Positions 1 through 6,413 of a DNA stretch of 18,085 nt are shown here, in pieces. Origin of the DNA: CBDUQP01 sp965369385 (GTDB lineage: Bacteria; Planctomycetota; Phycisphaerae; SM23-33); assembly GCA_965369385.1 (NCBI GenBank), contig CBDUQP010000070.1, positions 1-18,085 on the forward strand. Direction: 5' to 3'. The notes beneath the pieces are model-generated. The model was not told the origin of the DNA. It saw only the letters and a list, made by a program, of their open reading frames with translations, and searched no databases. The translations under genes and the position numbers were made by a program. Each line of letters starts with the position of its first letter. Position 1 is the first letter of the stretch.

Positions 1-88
1 CATCTCGCGGGTGATCGCTCGGCCTTGTTGTTTCACCTGCCCGCCTCCGGCGTCGAAGATCCCGGTGCACATCGGGACTCACCTGCTC

Positions 89-132
89 TGTGTGCGGGAT
101 TTCTTTCTCGACAGAAAGAAAACTCGCACACA
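89..132. repeat. Strong perfect-like hairpin (inverted repeat)
   Basis: Arms at 89-108 and 113-132 pair over 20 positions with a four-base loop (CGAC, 109-112). The only defects are one G-T wobble (97/124) and one A-A mismatch (99/122). No T-run follows on the plus strand (the sequence continues GCTGCCGGGG) and none follows on the minus strand, so it does not look like a simple intrinsic terminator. It lies just upstream of the promoter of the first gene. A related but less symmetrical sequence occurs at 18031-18074. Function unknown; a dispersed repeat, a protein-binding site or an RNA-processing hairpin are all possible. Confidence 0.7.
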
Positions 133-156
133 GCTGCCGGGGGGCGCAGAATTCGC

Positions 157-184
157 TTGCAAGCCCCCCTTCTACACCTATAAT
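157..184 (+). promoter_or_regulatory. Candidate sigma70-type promoter for the first gene
   Basis: A perfect -10 box TATAAT lies at 179-184, and a -35-like TTGCAA (4 of 6 to consensus) lies at 157-162 with 16 bp between them. The expected transcription start is near 191, giving a leader of about 30 bases before the ATG at 222. This also argues against translation starting at the in-frame ATG at 90, which would lie upstream of the promoter and inside the hairpin. Confidence 0.6.
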
Positions 185-221
185 TTTGGACAGTACAGAC
201 TTCCAGACGTGTGTGGATACC

Positions 222-668
222 ATGCCCCATAATTCTCACAATACAGGTGCCGGAATATTCGAAAGATCCGGTAACGCGGCGAAGTGGAGTGTCGTCGCGA
301 TTCTTGCGATCATTGCCAGTTGTCTGGTGATGGAGTTGGGCTTTGCGCCGTCGCCCGCAGATGCGGGGTCCGTGGGAACAGGCCAGGGCAGAGGGGTCTT
401 CGCCGTTGCCGGCCGCGTGACCAAGGACACTTACGGTATCTACCTGGTAGACCTGAACAATAAGACAATCTGCATGTACCAGTTGGTGCCCGGTGCGAGA
501 GTCAAGGGCAGGCGGGCGGGGAAGATCGAGTTTATGGCTTCGCGTACATTCAGATATGACGTTCAGTTAGATGATTGGAATAACGAGTACCCATCACCCG
601 CAGAGGTGAAGAAGCTGGTGCAGCAAAGCAGACGGCTTGGTGACAATGTGTCCCCGCCGAGCAGGTAA
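222..668 (+). CDS. Hypothetical exported or membrane-anchored protein
   Basis: This gene encodes 148 residues. The ATG at 222 is chosen because a promoter-like sequence ends at 184; the reading frame stays open upstream to an ATG at 90, but that extension crosses a large hairpin and looks non-coding. The N-terminus is polar, followed by one hydrophobic segment (about residues 22-40, SVVAILAIIASCLVMELGF) that could be an uncleaved anchor or a signal peptide with a possible cleavage near PADA. The exported part contains GRVTKDTYGIYLVDLNNKT and later MASRTFRYDVQLDDWNNE, then a polar tail. I recall similar small proteins in Planctomycetota genomes but know no function. It precedes a helix-turn-helix/membrane protein by 80 bp and may be co-transcribed with it. 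The Shine-Dalgarno match is weak. Confidence 0.75.
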   Translation: MPHNSHNTGAGIFERSGNAAKWSVVAILAIIASCLVMELGFAPSPADAGSVGTGQGRGVFAVAGRVTKDTYGIYLVDLNNKTICMYQLVPGARVKGRRAGKIEFMASRTFRYDVQLDDWNNEYPSPAEVKKLVQQSRRLGDNVSPPSR

Positions 669-748
669 CCTGCTGACGAACCGTCTCAATTGCCGACAGC
701 AGACCTTGCCCCGCTGGTGGTTTTCTCCGTCCTGACAGGAGTTGTTAT

Positions 749-1582
749 ATGGCTGACAAGATGTACTACAACGAACAGGAAGCTGCCGATCGTTTGGGAA
801 TTACCCCGGGTGATCTCCAGGAATATGTGCGGGATCAGCGCCTCAGACAATTCAAGGATGGCGACAAGTCGATGTACAAGGCCGACGAAGTCGATGCTCT
901 CGCCGGTCCGGTGCAGGCGGACGATGATATAGTCGAGTTGTCTCCGGCAGACTCTACCATGGATATCATTTCCCTCAGCGATACCGACATATCCCAGCCG
1001 GCAGGCGGGAAGGAAGATACGGTAATCACCGCCGAGGGCATCAGTATATTCGACGAGGAAGACCTGGATTACGATGATCGCGCCGATCCAATGGCCAAGA
1101 CGCAGATCTCGCCCAGTCTGGAAGACCAGATTTCGCTTGAAGGCGTCGGTAGCGGTTCGGGCCTGCTCGATCTCACGCAGGAGAGCGACGATACGTCATT
1201 GGGTGCTGAGCTTCTGGACCACATAGATCTGGAAAGTGATTCGGTCATTGGTCAGGCACTTAGTGAGCCCGATGCAACGTCTGCTTTCAGTGCGGTTCCA
1301 CCCGTTATTGGTGCTTCAACGGTAACACCTGAGCCGACCGTCGTTCTTATGGATAGTTCTGCAGGTATGTTCGCAGGGCTCCTGGTAGGAGGCTTGGTGC
1401 TGGCTTTGTTGATTGGTGCTGTCACTCTGGCGGTCATGACCGGAGGCAGCATGCCCACGTATCTGAAGGCACTCGATGACAACCTGTGGATGATCGTATT
1501 TGGCGGAGTGGTCATGGCGATTGTCTGTGCGTTAGTCGGAATGCTGCTGGGAAAAGCTGCGGCGAGCAAAACTGCGGTATAG
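749..1582 (+). CDS. Helix-turn-helix protein with two C-terminal membrane helices
   Basis: This gene encodes 277 residues. A good Shine-Dalgarno AGGAG (737-741) sits 7 bases before the ATG. Residues 1-52 (MYYNEQEAADRLGIT...KSMYKADEVDALA) look like a MerR/excisionase-type winged helix-turn-helix, with the usual alpha-helix pair followed by a wing ending in a 'Y-K-A-D-E-V' stretch. Residues about 53-200 are very acidic, Ser/Asp/Glu-rich and probably disordered. Two hydrophobic segments follow, at about 205-230 and 246-270, the second ending in GKAAASKTAV. The order HTH, acidic linker, two helices suggests a membrane-tethered DNA-binding protein or a HTH fold reused for another contact. The function is not known to me. 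It lies between an exported hypothetical protein and an OmpA-like lipoprotein, which hints at an envelope role, but that is inference. Confidence 0.85.
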   Translation: MADKMYYNEQEAADRLGITPGDLQEYVRDQRLRQFKDGDKSMYKADEVDALAGPVQADDDIVELSPADSTMDIISLSDTDISQPAGGKEDTVITAEGISIFDEEDLDYDDRADPMAKTQISPSLEDQISLEGVGSGSGLLDLTQESDDTSLGAELLDHIDLESDSVIGQALSEPDATSAFSAVPPVIGASTVTPEPTVVLMDSSAGMFAGLLVGGLVLALLIGAVTLAVMTGGSMPTYLKALDDNLWMIVFGGVVMAIVCALVGMLLGKAAASKTAV

Positions 1583-1613
1583 TTCATACAGAATAGGCAA
1601 GATACCAAACCTG

Positions 1614-1631
1614 GCCCGTGAGGATACGGGC
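1614..1631 (+). other. Short hairpin between two genes
   Basis: GCCCGT (1614-1619) and ACGGGC (1626-1631) form a perfect 6-bp stem around a 6-base loop, in the 73-bp gap before the lipoprotein gene. No T-run follows. It might adjust relative expression of the two neighbours, but it is short enough to be incidental. Confidence 0.3.
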
Positions 1632-1655
1632 GCATCAGGGGAAGGAAGGATTCCA

Positions 1656-2486
1656 ATGAAGAGATTCACGATGATTTCTCTGGCAGCCGCGGCGGTATCG
1701 TGCCTGCTGATCACCGGCGGTTGTGTACCCAAGGCCGAACTTGACAAGGCCCTCGAACTCAACAGGAAGGCTCAACGCCAGTTGCGTCTGGAGCAAGCCA
1801 AGGTTCGCCAGTTGGAAGGACGTCGATCCCAAGACGGCAGCGCCGCGGAAATGCAGAAGAATGCAGCTATGTCTGCAAGGCGAGATACCGCCCGCATCCA
1901 GAGCATGTATGACAAGCTCAAGATCGATTATGCCACGCTGGCGGAAATGTACAAGCAGCGCACACAGGCTCCCGCGCCGCCAAAGCCCCTCATTGCACTC
2001 CTGCCCGCTCCTGTAGACAAGGCGCTCAAGAGCTTCGCGGCTGCAAACCCCGACCTTGTCGAGTATAACTCCGCATATGGTATGGTGAAGATCAAGTCCG
2101 ATCTTACATTCGCATCCGGATCGACGCGGGTTAAGTCCGAGGCGATTGTCGCACTTAAGAAGCTTGTGCAGATCGCCAATGATCCCGCTATCTCCACCTT
2201 CCACTTGTATATCGCCGGGCACACAGATAACGTGCCTGTCAGCCGAGCTGCCACGAGGAAACGGCATCCGAATAACTGGTACCTGTCGGTTCACAGGGCA
2301 ATTGCCGTAGAGAAGAAGATGGTCGAAGCAGGCCTGGCTGCCGAGCGCGTCGGCGTTATGGGATTTGGTGAGTACCACCCCGTCGACCCCAACAAGAGCA
2401 GCAGCGCAGGCAAGCCCCTTGGCAACAAGGCTAACCGCCGCGTCGAGATATGGATTGTGCCGCAAAATCGCTTCCTGACCCGCTGA
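1656..2486 (+). CDS. OmpA-family peptidoglycan-binding lipoprotein
   Basis: This gene encodes 276 residues. A purine-rich Shine-Dalgarno (GAAGGAAGGA, 1641-1650) lies 5 bases before the ATG. The N-terminus is a lipoprotein signal peptide: MKRF, a hydrophobic run, then LLITGGC with the lipidated cysteine at residue 23 (Thr at -3 is a less usual lipobox residue). Residues about 25-115 are charged and helical, probably a coiled coil, ending in a Pro-rich hinge (APAPPKP). The C-terminal OmpA/MotB-like domain (about 145-270) shows LTFASGS, then AGHTDNVPV (the Asp that contacts diaminopimelate), NWYLSVHRA, and NKANRRVEIWI (the conserved Arg). The family anchors membranes to peptidoglycan non-covalently. 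A terminator-like hairpin follows, so it probably ends the first transcription unit. The domain call is firm; the exact role (Pal-like, YiaD-like or motility-related) is not decided by the sequence. Confidence 0.92.
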   Translation: MKRFTMISLAAAAVSCLLITGGCVPKAELDKALELNRKAQRQLRLEQAKVRQLEGRRSQDGSAAEMQKNAAMSARRDTARIQSMYDKLKIDYATLAEMYKQRTQAPAPPKPLIALLPAPVDKALKSFAAANPDLVEYNSAYGMVKIKSDLTFASGSTRVKSEAIVALKKLVQIANDPAISTFHLYIAGHTDNVPVSRAATRKRHPNNWYLSVHRAIAVEKKMVEAGLAAERVGVMGFGEYHPVDPNKSSSAGKPLGNKANRRVEIWIVPQNRFLTR

Positions 2487-2529
2487 TAGCGGCAGAAGAC
2501 GTGGAAATATAACGCACTAGAAAACGTCA

Positions 2530-2570
2530 AGATCGGCCTCGCTATCAGCATGGTAGCGAGGCCGGTTTCG
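2530..2570 (+). terminator. Terminator-like hairpin after the OmpA lipoprotein gene
   Basis: A perfect 11-bp stem (2534-2544 with 2554-2564, CGGCCTCGCTA and its complement) encloses a 9-base loop, and wobble or A-T pairs can extend it outward to 2530/2568. The following tract is short (GTTTCGT), so it is a weak intrinsic terminator at best. It separates the lipoprotein gene from the cytochrome c maturation pair, and the likely ribosome-binding purine tract AAGGGAG starts only a few bases after it. Confidence 0.55.
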
Positions 2571-2614
2571 TAAGGGAGATCGCACTGGAAAAGCCCATTG
2601 TCACAAGCCTCCCA

Positions 2615-3655
2615 ATGAAAATCTTCCGGATCGCGTCCAGCGTCTGGCTGGGGATCGCGATGATGGGCGTAATCCTGCTCTATCTGGCGGCAGCGTCGAT
2701 ATGGCAGGCGGCGGGTCCTTCCGATTCGCCGGGGCTCTACGGGCACTGGTTGCTCTGGGCGCTCGGCGTAGCAATGCTTGTGAACCTGGCGATGGTAACG
2801 CTCTACCGCATTCCACTTCGCACGGAACGTCTTGGCGCGTGGATCAGCCATGCGGGCCTGGTGGTGCTGGTCTTTAGCGGAGCGTGGTACGCGGCGTTTC
2901 ATATAAGCCAAAGGTGCATGACTTTTCGCAGCCCGGAAGGGGATTGGTCCCCGATTACTCATAGCTTTGCCAAGACCTTCCCGCTCGTGTTCGAAGCTGT
3001 ATGGGCAGACGGCGGGGACTGCGTGATCGGTCTTGACCCAGCCGGCGAGCCTCGGGGATTGCCCGTGGACAAGCGTAAGGGAACAGTCAGCGTGACGGTT
3101 TTGGGCTTGAGAATCATAAGTGCCGAACAGATGAGCCTGCGTGCGGTTGTTCACGATGGTCAGTGGCGCAAGTGCGTTGATTTGCCCATCGTACCCGGCG
3201 ACCCGTCAAACGATTATGTACTCGCAAAGGACCAGGCCACTCATTTGCCGGTGAAGCTGTCCGATGGGCGGACAGTGCATCTCGGTTTCACCGGGCCGGT
3301 GAGACTGCCGGAGGTAACAAAGCTTCCCCAAACAATTCGTGTGCGCCGCGTGCAGTACAAAACCTGGCCCGCATCCGAAGTTCCTCGCGACCTGATATGC
3401 GATCTGGAAATAGGCGAAGGGGCTGCAGGCAGGAAAGAAACGCTCGCGCTGAACTCGCCGGTGACGATTGGTGAGTTCAGATTGTCCCAGGGCCGTTGGC
3501 TGCCCACGCCGGCGACACCCATGCAGATGAGCTTCGGAATCTCAACGAGGCCGGGCTTGTGGGGCATATGGGTGGGTTGTGCGATGATATGCCTGGGTGT
3601 TCCCTACGGATTCTATGTCAAGCCGTTGATTATGCGATTCCGGAGGTCAAGATGA
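2615..3655 (+). CDS. ResB-like cytochrome c biogenesis protein (CcsB, compact)
   Basis: This gene encodes 346 residues from the ATG at 2615. Predicted membrane segments lie at about residues 10-32, 43-63 and 75-94, then a large extracytoplasmic domain (about 95-305), then a last helix (about 310-332). This is the ResB/CcsB layout: three N-terminal helices, a soluble domain and a final helix. The family partners CcsA to pass haem across the cytoplasmic membrane and keep it reduced for attachment to apocytochrome c (System II). Length is shorter than many ResB proteins. Its stop overlaps the start of the next gene (ATGA, 3652-3655), so the two are translationally coupled. The start is uncertain: no Shine-Dalgarno precedes ATG 2615, whereas AAGGGAG (2572-2578) is well placed for an in-frame CTG at 2585, which would add ten residues. 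Confidence 0.8.
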   Translation: MKIFRIASSVWLGIAMMGVILLYLAAASIWQAAGPSDSPGLYGHWLLWALGVAMLVNLAMVTLYRIPLRTERLGAWISHAGLVVLVFSGAWYAAFHISQRCMTFRSPEGDWSPITHSFAKTFPLVFEAVWADGGDCVIGLDPAGEPRGLPVDKRKGTVSVTVLGLRIISAEQMSLRAVVHDGQWRKCVDLPIVPGDPSNDYVLAKDQATHLPVKLSDGRTVHLGFTGPVRLPEVTKLPQTIRVRRVQYKTWPASEVPRDLICDLEIGEGAAGRKETLALNSPVTIGEFRLSQGRWLPTPATPMQMSFGISTRPGLWGIWVGCAMICLGVPYGFYVKPLIMRFRRSR

Positions 3656-5361
3656 ACATCCGCATCGGCATAATCATGTGTTGTTTGCTGGCATTTGCCA
3701 CCTGTTCGGTGCAGGCAGCATCCCAGACGCCGGATGATGGGCAGCTCTTCGACCAAGCCGCCCGTGATTTTCTCGCAAAGATACCCGCCGACTTGCTTGA
3801 TACGCAGGTTGTGCAGCATGCCGGGCGATTTGCCCCGCTGGGCATTGTCGCTCGCGGGCAGATCGGGCGGCTATGCGGAATCGCCTCGCCGGACGGTGTA
3901 TCGCCGGCGGCTGCGTGTTTGGAGTTGTACTTCAACGCGGGCAAGTATGCTGATCGCCCGGTGATTTATGTTCGCTCGAAGGCGATGCGAGCAGCCATTG
4001 CGAAAGTGGAGCCTGTCGGCGGCAAGGGGCTGTTTTCGGAGACACACAGGTTCCCCCCCGCAGCGATCATGGATTCAAAGGCATGGCAGCGGATGATAGC
4101 TTCCGGCAGGGCGACTTCCGCTGATCGCAAACGCTGTGAAGACGTGCAATCGCTACGACCGTTGATGACGAAGCTGATCGATAGTCGCGAAATGCTGCTT
4201 CCGATGGAGCGAATCGTCGTCAGGTACAATGCTTTCGATGCGGACGGGCTGTTGCGAATGGTGCCCGGCCGGGAAGATACCTGGGCCGATGCGAATTGGA
4301 TATTGAGCGGTGAGTCTCGGGCCGATGATACAAGTGGTTCCGCATTGCGGCTGCTCGCATCCGCTTGGCGCGATCGTGATACTCTCGGTGTGATGAAATG
4401 TCTGAACTCGCTGCGTGAGACAGCATATGACCGTTTGGATGGCAGCTACTCTGCCGCGTTTCGATGCGAGGTGGCGTTGGATAGGTACCAGCGATATGTT
4501 CCCCCGCTGATACCGGCTTCGGCGGCAGTGCTTGTTCTGTTGGTTGCGGTGGCGTCGGGCGGTCGGCGATGGCGGATTGGGGGACTTGTACTGGTGTGGT
4601 TGTGCGTAGCGGACATGCTGGTGCTGTTTGCGGCCCGTTGGGTGTTCAGCCAGCGAGCGTGGTATCTTCCGCCGATGATGACGCAGTACGAAGCGATGTT
4701 CTCGTCGGCGCTGCTGGTATTGGTGTTTGCGGCCGTGATAGAGTGCTTCTGGCGGAAGACATATCTTGTGCTGGCGGCGTCGGTGTATGCGATGGTGGTA
4801 TTGTTGAGCATTCAGATGGCGCAGGTCCTGCTGCCGGGAGCGATGAGTACTGAGCTATCCGCATTGCCGGGCATATTGTCATCGCGGATAATGGCGGCCC
4901 ACGTGGCGACGATTATCATCGGGCACGGTTTTGTGGGCATGACTTTCGTTTTATCCCTGGCGTATATGACGGCGTGTTTTGTATCGGGATTTGTGCGCGA
5001 GAACCCCAAGAGCAGCAGCGCAGACTTGTGCGCACCTGTCGGTGACAGCACACTTGCGGTGATTGACAGATGCAATCTGATAGCGGCGCAACTTGCATGC
5101 TGGCTGGTGCTGGTGGGCACGGTGTTGGGTGCGGTGTGGGCCGACTTTGCGTGGTCTCGCTGGTGGGGGTGGGATCCGAAAGAAACCTGGGCACTGATAA
5201 CGTTTGGGATTTACGCCTTGCTGCTGCACGTGCGATATGTGACACCGGTTCGCAGCCGCGGGTTCGTAACCGCTTTGGGCTGCATCGGGGGGTGTGGCGC
5301 GATGCTGTTCAACTGGATTGTGGTCAATTACATCTTGCCGGGTTTGCACAGCTATAGCTGA
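3652..5361 (+). CDS. ccsA: CcsA-like cytochrome c biogenesis protein with N-terminal exported domain
   Basis: This gene encodes 569 residues. GGAGG (3642-3646) lies 5 bases before the ATG, which overlaps the previous stop codon. Residues 1-23 look like a signal peptide or first helix; about 24-280 form a soluble extracytoplasmic domain including AGRFAPLGIVARGQIGRL; about 282 onward is the polytopic CcsA part. The haem-handling signature WWGWDPKETWALIT starts at Trp504 (the WWD motif). Candidate haem-ligand histidines are His417 (MAAHVATIIIGHG), His526 (LLLHVRY) and His566 (NYILPGLHSYS), matching the conserved His positions of CcsA/CcmC/CcmF proteins. CcsA alone is usually about 300 residues, so this protein is nearly twice as long because of the N-terminal domain. 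I recall similar 'GR-x-PL' N-terminal domains in fused CcsBA proteins of other phyla, but this needs a search. It acts with the upstream ResB-like protein. Confidence 0.9.
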   Translation: MNIRIGIIMCCLLAFATCSVQAASQTPDDGQLFDQAARDFLAKIPADLLDTQVVQHAGRFAPLGIVARGQIGRLCGIASPDGVSPAAACLELYFNAGKYADRPVIYVRSKAMRAAIAKVEPVGGKGLFSETHRFPPAAIMDSKAWQRMIASGRATSADRKRCEDVQSLRPLMTKLIDSREMLLPMERIVVRYNAFDADGLLRMVPGREDTWADANWILSGESRADDTSGSALRLLASAWRDRDTLGVMKCLNSLRETAYDRLDGSYSAAFRCEVALDRYQRYVPPLIPASAAVLVLLVAVASGGRRWRIGGLVLVWLCVADMLVLFAARWVFSQRAWYLPPMMTQYEAMFSSALLVLVFAAVIECFWRKTYLVLAASVYAMVVLLSIQMAQVLLPGAMSTELSALPGILSSRIMAAHVATIIIGHGFVGMTFVLSLAYMTACFVSGFVRENPKSSSADLCAPVGDSTLAVIDRCNLIAAQLACWLVLVGTVLGAVWADFAWSRWWGWDPKETWALITFGIYALLLHVRYVTPVRSRGFVTALGCIGGCGAMLFNWIVVNYILPGLHSYS

Positions 5362-5362
5362 A

Positions 5363-5426
5363 TCGGCAGGTGGCGGGATGTGATCCGCATGGGGGAAATC
5401 GTTATGTGGCAGTGCGTGCCTGCCGA
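5363..5426. other. Widely spaced inverted repeat between convergent genes
   Basis: TCGGCAGG (5363-5370) and CCTGCCGA (5419-5426) are perfect 8-bp complements separated by 48 bases, filling the gap between the convergent ccsA-like gene and the response regulator. A long-range stem here could help end transcription from both sides, but there is no T-run and the loop is large. No clear classical terminator is visible in this gap. Confidence 0.25.
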
Positions 5427-5430
5427 GCAG

Positions 5431-6081
5431 CTATGTGACGGTAACGATCCCTCTGCCGACTGCGAATTTCACCAAGGCGGTTTGATCATGAATGTTCAAT
5501 TTCCGCATGAGTCTCATTCTGTGGGTGTCTACCGTCTTGATGGAGAGCTTGAGTTCTTCGGCTATCAGGCGATTGGTCATTCCTTCTGCTATCAACTGAA
5601 GAACCTGGCGCTCGCGGGTTGACAGGCGTTCGTACGGATCGGACATATCTCCCTTTGCCATGTCCAGAACCGACCGTGAGATTCCCGGCCCGAGGAACAC
5701 ATCGCCCTTGGCGACAGCATTTACCGCTTGCACAAGCTGATCACCGGCGGATTCCTTGAGGAGATACCCAGACGCGCCGTATTCAAGGGCTCTTGCTACG
5801 AACTGGTCGTTGTCATGCATGCTGACGATGAGTACTGCTATGTTCTTGAACTTGCGGTTCAGCTCGCGACAGATATCCAGCCCGTTGAGTCCGGGCATGG
5901 TAATATCCAGCATTATGACATCCGGCATGAGTTCCTGGATCGCCGGAATAACTTGCAATCCATCGCCGCATTGACCAACGATGGTGATGTTCCCATCCTT
6001 GGCAAGCAGGGCAGCCATGCCTTCTCTGACCATCACATGATCATCTGCAAGGAATAGCGTTATTCTTTCTTTCTTGGCCAT
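5431..6081 (-). CDS. NarL/FixJ-family response regulator
   Basis: This gene encodes 216 residues. The N-terminal receiver domain (about 5-125) has the acidic pair Asp13-Asp14 (LADDH), the phosphoacceptor Asp59 (VIMLDITMPG), Ser87 (LIVSMHD) and Lys109 (GYLLKES). The C-terminal LuxR-type helix-turn-helix (about 150-212) reads LSTRERQVLQLIAEGMTN, then IKTVDTHRMRLMRKL, the expected recognition-helix region. This is a full-length, intact NarL-type transcription factor. It is transcribed away from a HisKA_3-type histidine kinase across a 332-bp spacer, so the two almost certainly form a cognate pair. Candidate minus-strand promoter boxes lie at 6171-6199, and a palindrome just upstream (6211-6226) could be an operator. 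The regulated genes are not identifiable from the window. Confidence 0.95.
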   Translation of the reverse strand: MAKKERITLFLADDHVMVREGMAALLAKDGNITIVGQCGDGLQVIPAIQELMPDVIMLDITMPGLNGLDICRELNRKFKNIAVLIVSMHDNDQFVARALEYGASGYLLKESAGDQLVQAVNAVAKGDVFLGPGISRSVLDMAKGDMSDPYERLSTRERQVLQLIAEGMTNRLIAEELKLSIKTVDTHRMRLMRKLNIHDQTALVKFAVGRGIVTVT

Positions 6082-6170
6082 TTACGGGTCCTGCTTCGCG
6101 TTTTGAAAGTCAATTAGCCAGCTTCATTGTTTGAAGTGATCACGAAGACAGGCTCAACTTGCTGGATATG

Positions 6171-6199
6171 ATTCTACCGTCATGGCAGGGATTCTACAA
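6171..6199 (-). promoter_or_regulatory. Candidate promoter of the response regulator gene
   Basis: Read on the minus strand, TTGTAG (6199-6194) and TAGAAT (6176-6171) are separated by exactly 17 bp. The -10 box matches consensus at 5 of 6 positions and the -35 box at 3 of 6. The expected start is near 6164, leaving a leader of about 80 bases before the ATG at 6081. The two boxes fall within two copies of GATTCTAC (6170-6177 and 6190-6197), so part of the match comes from that direct repeat. Confidence 0.4.
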
Positions 6200-6210
6200 G
6201 TCAAAACCGG

Positions 6211-6226
6211 TAAGGTGATTACCTTA
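6211..6226. promoter_or_regulatory. Palindromic candidate operator between kinase and regulator genes
   Basis: TAAGGT (6211-6216) and ACCTTA (6221-6226) are perfect complements around GATT. It lies upstream of the candidate regulator promoter and overlaps a weak plus-strand promoter for the kinase (TTACCT at 6219-6224, 17 bp, TAGATT at 6242-6247). Two copies of TTAACT follow at 6224-6229 and 6233-6238. NarL-family regulators bind short inverted heptamers, so this is a reasonable but unproven binding site. The rest of the 6082-6413 gap shows no ORF or RNA gene. Confidence 0.4.
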
Positions 6227-6413
6227 ACTCTTTTAACTTAATAGATTTAGCTTTGTGTGTCCTTTGGATTGCTTGCTGCGATCCGGCGTAAATCATTCTT
6301 TCGATAAGGGCAGGCCATGGTACACTATTGTCTGACCACTGGCTTGGTGTTCGCAGGAGGTGTGGTTCGGTGCGAGATTGGTTGGGCGTGCTTTGTGTGT
6401 TCGAGGTGCTTCG

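Noticed and set aside
1..3. CAT at the very first bases, a possible minus-strand ATG of a gene leaving the window
   Set aside because: No sequence beyond the window is available, and no clear ribosome-binding site precedes it on that strand, so it cannot be supported.
90..221. N-terminal extension of the first gene from the ATG at 90
   Set aside because: It would cross the 20-bp hairpin and lie upstream of the TATAAT box, and its amino-acid sequence looks random.
1635..2465. Open reading frame of 276 codons on the minus strand opposite the OmpA lipoprotein gene
   Set aside because: It mirrors a well-supported gene with signal peptide and OmpA motifs and has no recognisable domain of its own.
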